This document shows, piece after piece, positions 59,179-64,000 of a DNA stretch of 64,000 bases (position 1 is the first letter of the stretch; the number at the start of each line of letters is the position of its first letter). The translations under genes and the position numbers were made by a program. The notes below the pieces were generated by a model, which saw only the letters and a program-made list of their open reading frames with translations, was not told the DNA's origin and did no database searches. This DNA is from Heliocidaris erythrogramma (taxonomy: Eukaryota; Echinodermata; Echinoidea; Camarodonta; Echinometridae): the NCBI GenBank assembly GCA_025617745.1, contig CM046863.1, positions 60,096,085 to 60,160,084 of the forward strand, in the 5' to 3' direction.

Positions 59179-59442
59179 GTAAGTAGGCCTGATGCGCCTC
59201 ATTGTTTAGAAATGTTCAACAAAAGCAATTTATACATTCCGCCTCATAGAAAATACAGCAAAATAAATTTCTTCCTTATTTATTGCATTGTGCAAATTAC
59301 CTAATTCATACTACAATTAAAATAATGGCAATTCAAAAAGACGTCAGTAAAAAAATTGTGAATGGCTATTAAGTTACCCCTCCCCCCCCCCCCAAAAAAA
59401 AAAAAAAAAATTAAAAAAATTAAATAAATAAAACAATAATAA

Positions 59443-60109
59443 TTAAAGATAACATTTAACAAATTCATAAGCATACAGTTTCGCGCTGTTACTTTGCCGT
59501 GGCTACGCGTGTCGTGTTCTCTACTAATAGAATGCTACCCGGAGTTCGCAAGGATGTACTGCTCCCCCCCCCCCAAATGAGCAATGTCGTTTATCAGTAT
59601 CATTGTCGGTGTGAAGCCGTCTACGTTGGCCGTACATCTCAGCGTCTAGCGGACCGCATTAAACAGCACGTACCCTCCGTGGTACGACAGACATCAGCTG
59701 GTAGCCGAGCACAGCCGAAGCGTAATTGCAAAACCGCTGCTAGCGTCGCTAATGTTCAATGCCGCAGTCACAGCGACTCTGCTATTGGTCAGCACTTGCT
59801 GAATAGTCCGGCTTGTTCCAAGGCGTATAACCCGGCTCAGTTCACTATTGTTGCCCGAGCACGCAGCTTTCAACATCTTCGCTTCTTAGAAGCGTTGTTC
59901 ATTCAGTCGAGAGATCCGCTATTGTGCCGACAAAAGGAGTTTGTACAAGCGCTTCGATTATTTTAGCGTTCCCGGATCATATCCGGGTCGCTGTACACAC
60001 ACTTCCTTGACTTTTGTATTTTCTTGTATTCTCTCATTCCTGCGTTGTGACCCGATGAGTGCAGGTCGAAAAGCTTCGTCACTATGAATTTGTTAAATGT
60101 TATCTTTAA
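59443..60109 (+). mobile_element. Penelope-like element, 3' part with terminal inverted repeat
   Basis: It is bounded by a perfect 27-base inverted repeat (59443-59469 and 60083-60109). The single frame inside encodes the endonuclease end of the element. Reverse transcriptase is absent, so it is 5'-truncated. Such short inverted ends are typical of integrated Penelope copies. It lies in the intron between small exon 4 and large exon 5. Confidence 0.85.
59499..59966 (+). pseudogene. GIY-YIG endonuclease domain of a Penelope-like element
   Basis: The frame has 155 codons. VVYQYHCRCEAVYVGRTSQR carries the Cys-x-Cys and the tyrosine and glycine of the GIY-YIG core (VYVGRT). RLADRIKQHVP (the Arg and His of the family) follows, then SDSAIGQHLLNSPAC and a LEALFIQSRDPLLCRQKEF end. 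These match the C-terminal endonuclease of Penelope elements, which cuts target DNA to prime reverse transcription. The start (GTG or ATG at 59499-59531) is arbitrary because the upstream part of the gene is missing. A C run lies at 59564-59573. No stop occurs before the proper end at 59966, so the copy may be young. Confidence 0.88.
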
Positions 60110-60280
60110 GTTTTGTAGTACCAATCGTCTGTTTGTACAATAATAATTCATAACTAAAAATAATAGTAGTTGTAAAGCGTATGTTTTGTCCATGATAGTG
60201 AAAGCAATATATTGTATGTAACTCCCTAGATTGAATATGATGTAAATTTGACGTATTCATTTTCATGTATTCTATTACAG

Positions 60281-60798
60281 ACGCCTGTGTTAACGATTAA
60301 GGACTGCCAACTATCTGCTGAGATGACCATCAGGTTGTGGTCCTGCCTCAGATCCTTCACCTCACTGTCCAAGCTTACTATCTCAGACTCCTCTCTCAGT
60401 TTCTCTCCATCTCCTCCTGAGCTTCCATCCGTCACAAAGCTGACAGCCAGGAGAGTGACGTCACAAAGCTACGAAGGTCTGCTCTCATCGATACCTGGCT
60501 TGAAAGAGATCGATATCATTATCGATGATGCAGAGAGAGACATATCTCAGATCACGGCTGGTCTTCGTCTGACCGGGGGACAGCAGCTCACATACATCAG
60601 CCTTAAAGCACCGGACTCACTCCCATCAGAGAAGAAGAATGTATCGAGAGAGACGATGAGAGGACTGGGTCTTCTGATCAGAGAACAAACCAAGAACCTA
60701 CAGCAGCTGTATGTGGACGAGGTGAAGTGCACAGACGAGGAAGACTTGGTTTACCTCGTCGAGTGCTGTAGACATGTGAAGACGATGAAATACGTAGG
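60281..60798 (+). CDS. Leucine-rich tandem-exon gene, large exon 5
   Basis: The 518 bases lie between ATTACAG and GTAAGT, phase 0 to 2. TPVLTIKDCQLSAEMTIRLW opens the repeat. FTSLSKLTISDSSLSFSPSP, SQSYEGLLSSIPGLKEIDII and ISQITAGLRLTGGQQLTYIS follow. The end (REQTKNLQQLYVDEVKCTDE, then EDLVYLVECCRHVKTMKYVG) is the same type as large exon 1, with a second leucine-rich segment. The donor suggests another small exon to the right, but I did not find it before the window ends. Exons 1 and 5 frame the shortened exons 2-4. Confidence 0.82.
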
Positions 60799-61090
60799 GT
60801 AAGTTATTGTTCAACTCATAATATAAAATAGATTGTATGAGATGATTCTATTCCGTTTTTCTGTAAGCGTAATAGTATGAATGCATAAAGGGATGAATAG
60901 TTTAGACGTGGGTGTAGCCTCTTTCTATTTTTATGTTGATTTTTATTTATCAAAAAAAATATGTATTATTGCATTGACGTCAGTCAATGCCATATTCTTG
61001 TTCACATTCTGCATTCTTATTAGATTGACGTAAAGTCAATCTTCTATTCTCGTTCGCGTTCTGCATTCTTATTCTTCTTTTTCTTCTTCT
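60799..61090. other. Intron after large exon 5, with short palindromes
   Basis: No exon is seen. GCATTGACGTCAGTCAATGC (60971-60990) has perfect 8-base arms around GTCA, and GATTGACGTAAAGTCAATC follows near 61023. A CTT-rich tract leads into the tandem repeat. Confidence 0.6.
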
Positions 61091-64000
61091 TCCTCAGACC
61101 CCATTCGTTTTGCACAGGGTGTTTGTGAGCTCTGTCTAGGTCCTTTCCCTTGTCCATTTCTTTTCAAATTTCGTATGCATGTTCCTTGGCATCCCTTCTA
61201 GGTCACTGAGGTCTTCATTTTTCGAACTCACTCATGCATGACCGTCCAGGCGCCATTTTGTCCGTTTTGGGGCCATTTTCATGCCTTTTGTTCTCCTTGC
61301 CTATCTCAGCTATCCTACATCCTACAGACTTCTAACAAATTCCTGTAGATAGTCCAAGAGTTGCTATTTACATTCTTTTTTTAAAGTGAATACCAAAAAT
61401 GCCATCTTCACACTGTAAATTTAAGTCCGAAATCCGCCATGTTGAAAAACGCTAAATTTCTTGAAATTTTCCCTCCCGAATATTAAAAATTCCTATAACT
61501 TTGTCATATCAATTGATTTCTGTCCCAAACTTTTACCATGTGTTGGTCTTGCCATTGCACACATTTCTGCCATATTTCATGCATTTCTGATTACGCATTA
61601 TATAAACAGCGCCCTCTAAAGTTCTCAAAACGGCTCCCTTCATGTGGCTGTATCTCCGTCATGCCTGGGTGAACCCGTACCCTTTTTTGGATTTAGATAC
61701 TTCAAGATATACCCTTTTCAGCCAAATAAAAAAATATATACCTCATCGCTGACCGACTTTGAGAAAATTGCACTTGAAAATCACAATATTTGCATAAATG
61801 CCGAAATAAAGACAAATTGCTCTAATTTTGTGAAGGTTCAACGTACGTCTTTGAAATTTGGTGGGTATGTGTATTTTCGTATTTGACAACTGTTAACCAA
61901 ATTTGGTTGAAATCGATGACGTCATCGCGAAGATATTACGCAAAAACCTTAATTTACTATGCATTACATAATATTGCATAATATGCTTATTTTAAATGGC
62001 GCGTTAGTCGCAGTAGGCTCACAATGACCGCAATAAAATTCCCTCATCAGGGATGCAAAAAAAGATATATGGTCTCACAGAATATTTTGAGTAAATCGCG
62101 ATTGAAATCGGGTCATTATACGGATCCTGCACATGTATTACATGTATTGTCTATGGGGCAAATCGGTTTCCCGCATTTGGCCCCCTGAACGATTTTTATT
62201 TTTCTTGAAATTTTGCAGGTACATGCTTCGAGGCAAAATGAAGAGACTCTCGAAGCCAGATTTTTAATATCTATCAAGCGCTTTGTTTTAATCGCAATTT
62301 TATATCCTGCCTAGATGCCACTACCTACGGAACTATGGCAAGCCATCCGGCCGATATTTCCATTATGGCCAATTTGTTTTGCATGCAGTGCTTGAGATCA
62401 CTGTCTAGGTCCTTTCCCCTTGTCCATTTCGATTCAAATTTCGTATGCATGTTCCTTGGCATGCCATGTAATGGACTGAACTCTTCATTTTCCAAAATCA
62501 CTCATGCATGACCGTCCAGGCGCCATTTTGTCCGTGTTTCGTACCTTTTGTTCGATTTTGCCTATCTCCACTATTCCAGATGCTACAGACTTCAAACAAA
62601 TTGCTATAGATAGTTTAAGAGATGCTCTTTATTTTACTGTTCAATGACATGCAAAATACAGACGTCAATCTATGCACATCGTTCTGATACGATTGCAATT
62701 CTAGTTCTTCTTCTTTTTCTTCTTAGACCTCAGACCCCATTTGTTTTGCACAGGGTGTTTGTGAGCTCTGTCTAGGTCCTTTCCCCTTGTCCATTTTATT
62801 TCAAATTTCGTATGCATGTTCCTTGGCATCCCTTCTAGGTCACTGAACTCTTCGTTTTCCGAAATCATTCATGCATGACCGTCCAGGCGCCATTTTGTCC
62901 GTTTTGGGGCCATTTTCATGCCTTTTGTTCTCCTTGCCTATCTCAGCTATCCTACATCCTACAGACAAATTCCTGTAGATAGTCCAAGAGTTGCTATTTA
63001 CATTCTAATATAAAAATTAATACGAAAAATGCCATCTTCACACTGTAAATTTAAGTCCGCAATCGGCCATATTGAAAAACGCTAAATTTCTTGATATTTT
63101 CACTCCCGAAAATTAAAAAATTCCTATAACTTTGTCATATCAATTGATTTTTGTCCCAAACTTTTACGTCTTGGTCTTGTCGTCATGCATTTCTGATTAC
63201 GCATTACATAAACAGCGCCCTCTAAAGTTTTCAAAACGGCTCTCTTCATGTGGCCGTATCTCCGTCATGCCTGGGTAAACCCGTACCCTTTTTTGGATTT
63301 AGATACTTCAAGATATACCCTTTTCAGCCAAATAAAAAAATATATACCTCATCACTGACCGACTTTGAGAAAATTGCACTTGAAAATCACAATATTTGCA
63401 TAAATGCCGAAATAAAGACAACTTGCCTTAATTTTGTGAACGTTCAACGTACGTCTTTGAAATTTGGTGGGTATGTGTATTTGTGTATTTGACAACTGTT
63501 AACCAAATTTGGTTGAAATCGATGACGTCATCGCAAAGATATTACGTAAAAACCTTAATTTACTATGCATTACATAATATTGCATAATATGCTTATTTTA
63601 AATGGCGCGCTAGTCGCAGTTGGCTCACAATGACCACAATAAAATTCCCTCGTCAGGGATGCAAAAAAAGATATATGGTCTCACAGAATATTTTGAGTAA
63701 ATCGCGATTGAAGTCAGGTCATTATACGGATCCTGCACATGTATTACACGTATTGTCTATGGGGCAAATCGGTTTCCCGCATTTGGCCCCCTGAACGATT
63801 TTTATTTTTCTTGAAATTTTGCAGGTACATGCTTCGAGGCAAAATGAAGAGACTCTCGAAGCCAGATTTTTAATATCTATCAAGCGCTTTGTTTTAATCG
63901 CAATTTTATATCCTGCATAGATGCCACTACCGACGGAACTATGGCATGCCATCCGGGCCGGATTTCTATTACGGCCCATTTGTTTTGCATGTAGTGCTTG
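61091..64000. repeat. Tandem repeat, period about 1.6 kb
   Basis: The unit that starts CAGACCCCATTCGTTTTGCA (61094) starts again at 62732 and is continuous to the window edge. The GTCTAGGTCCTTTCCC block also occurs once within each unit (about 62400), giving an inner duplication. Identity between units is high over 1.2 kb. An 80-codon frame in both (61644-61886 and 63250-63492) is conserved no better than the flanks. Confidence 0.85.

Noticed and set aside
61644..63492. An 80-residue frame present in both tandem units at 61644 and 63250
   Set aside because: The surrounding non-coding DNA is equally conserved and the changes between copies are not biased to silent sites as far as I can see, so coding is not supported.

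Overview
The window is eukaryotic genomic DNA, most likely from an echinoderm (a sea urchin or a relative) or another marine deuterostome. The reasons are GT-AG introns with conserved phases, animal-type non-LTR retrotransposons (an I/Nimb-like pair with gag knuckles and RNase H, plus CR1-like fragments), a Penelope fragment with a GIY-YIG domain, tRNA-derived SINEs, TTAA-flanked Kolobok-like elements, and long fold-back transposons with tandem-repeat arms like the TU elements described from sea urchins. The species is inferred, not proven.

Host gene. One plus-strand gene appears to run from 7587 to beyond 60798. I find five large leucine-rich exons (7587-8119, 35400-35887, 39321-39805, 45658-46163, 60281-60798). 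They alternate with four small exons (8983-9079, 38785-38824, 45130-45169, 59139-59178). Every large exon enters in phase 0 and leaves in phase 2, and every small exon enters in phase 2 and leaves in phase 0. All nine therefore splice in frame into about 915 codons, with both gene ends outside the window. The intron sequences around exons 2-4 are also duplicated, so the array grew by tandem exon-pair duplication.

Mobile DNA by region. 1-2059: a tRNA-Thr-like sequence and a purine-rich tandem repeat. 2249-4701: fold-back FB1 (8-bp target duplication), carrying its own MITE. 9095-34953: a 25.9-kb candidate fold-back, FB5, sitting 15 bp inside an intron. It has a 17-bp perfect terminal inverted repeat and TTTA flanks, and holds a THAP-type exon, two I/Nimb-like LINEs with nested SINEs (14.77-26.15 kb), two CR1-like fragments, a Kolobok-like element and a TTAA MITE. 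36639-38371: an hAT-like element, duplicated at 42892 onward. 40347-42673: fold-back FB2, with empty sites in sister introns. 46513-58468: a composite insertion holding fold-back FB3 (47093-50866, 9-bp target duplication), a host element with a recurring TAACGTAT motif, and palindromic fold-back FB4 (53583-56972). 59443-60109: a Penelope remnant. 61.0-64.0 kb: a tandem repeat of about 1.6 kb.

The most notable structure is the set of five fold-back elements. Each is built from inverted arrays of its own short tandem repeat, all lie in or near one exon-duplicating gene, and several have exact target duplications or empty sites to prove insertion. Most long open frames in the window are by-products of these arrays, because their periods are multiples of three.
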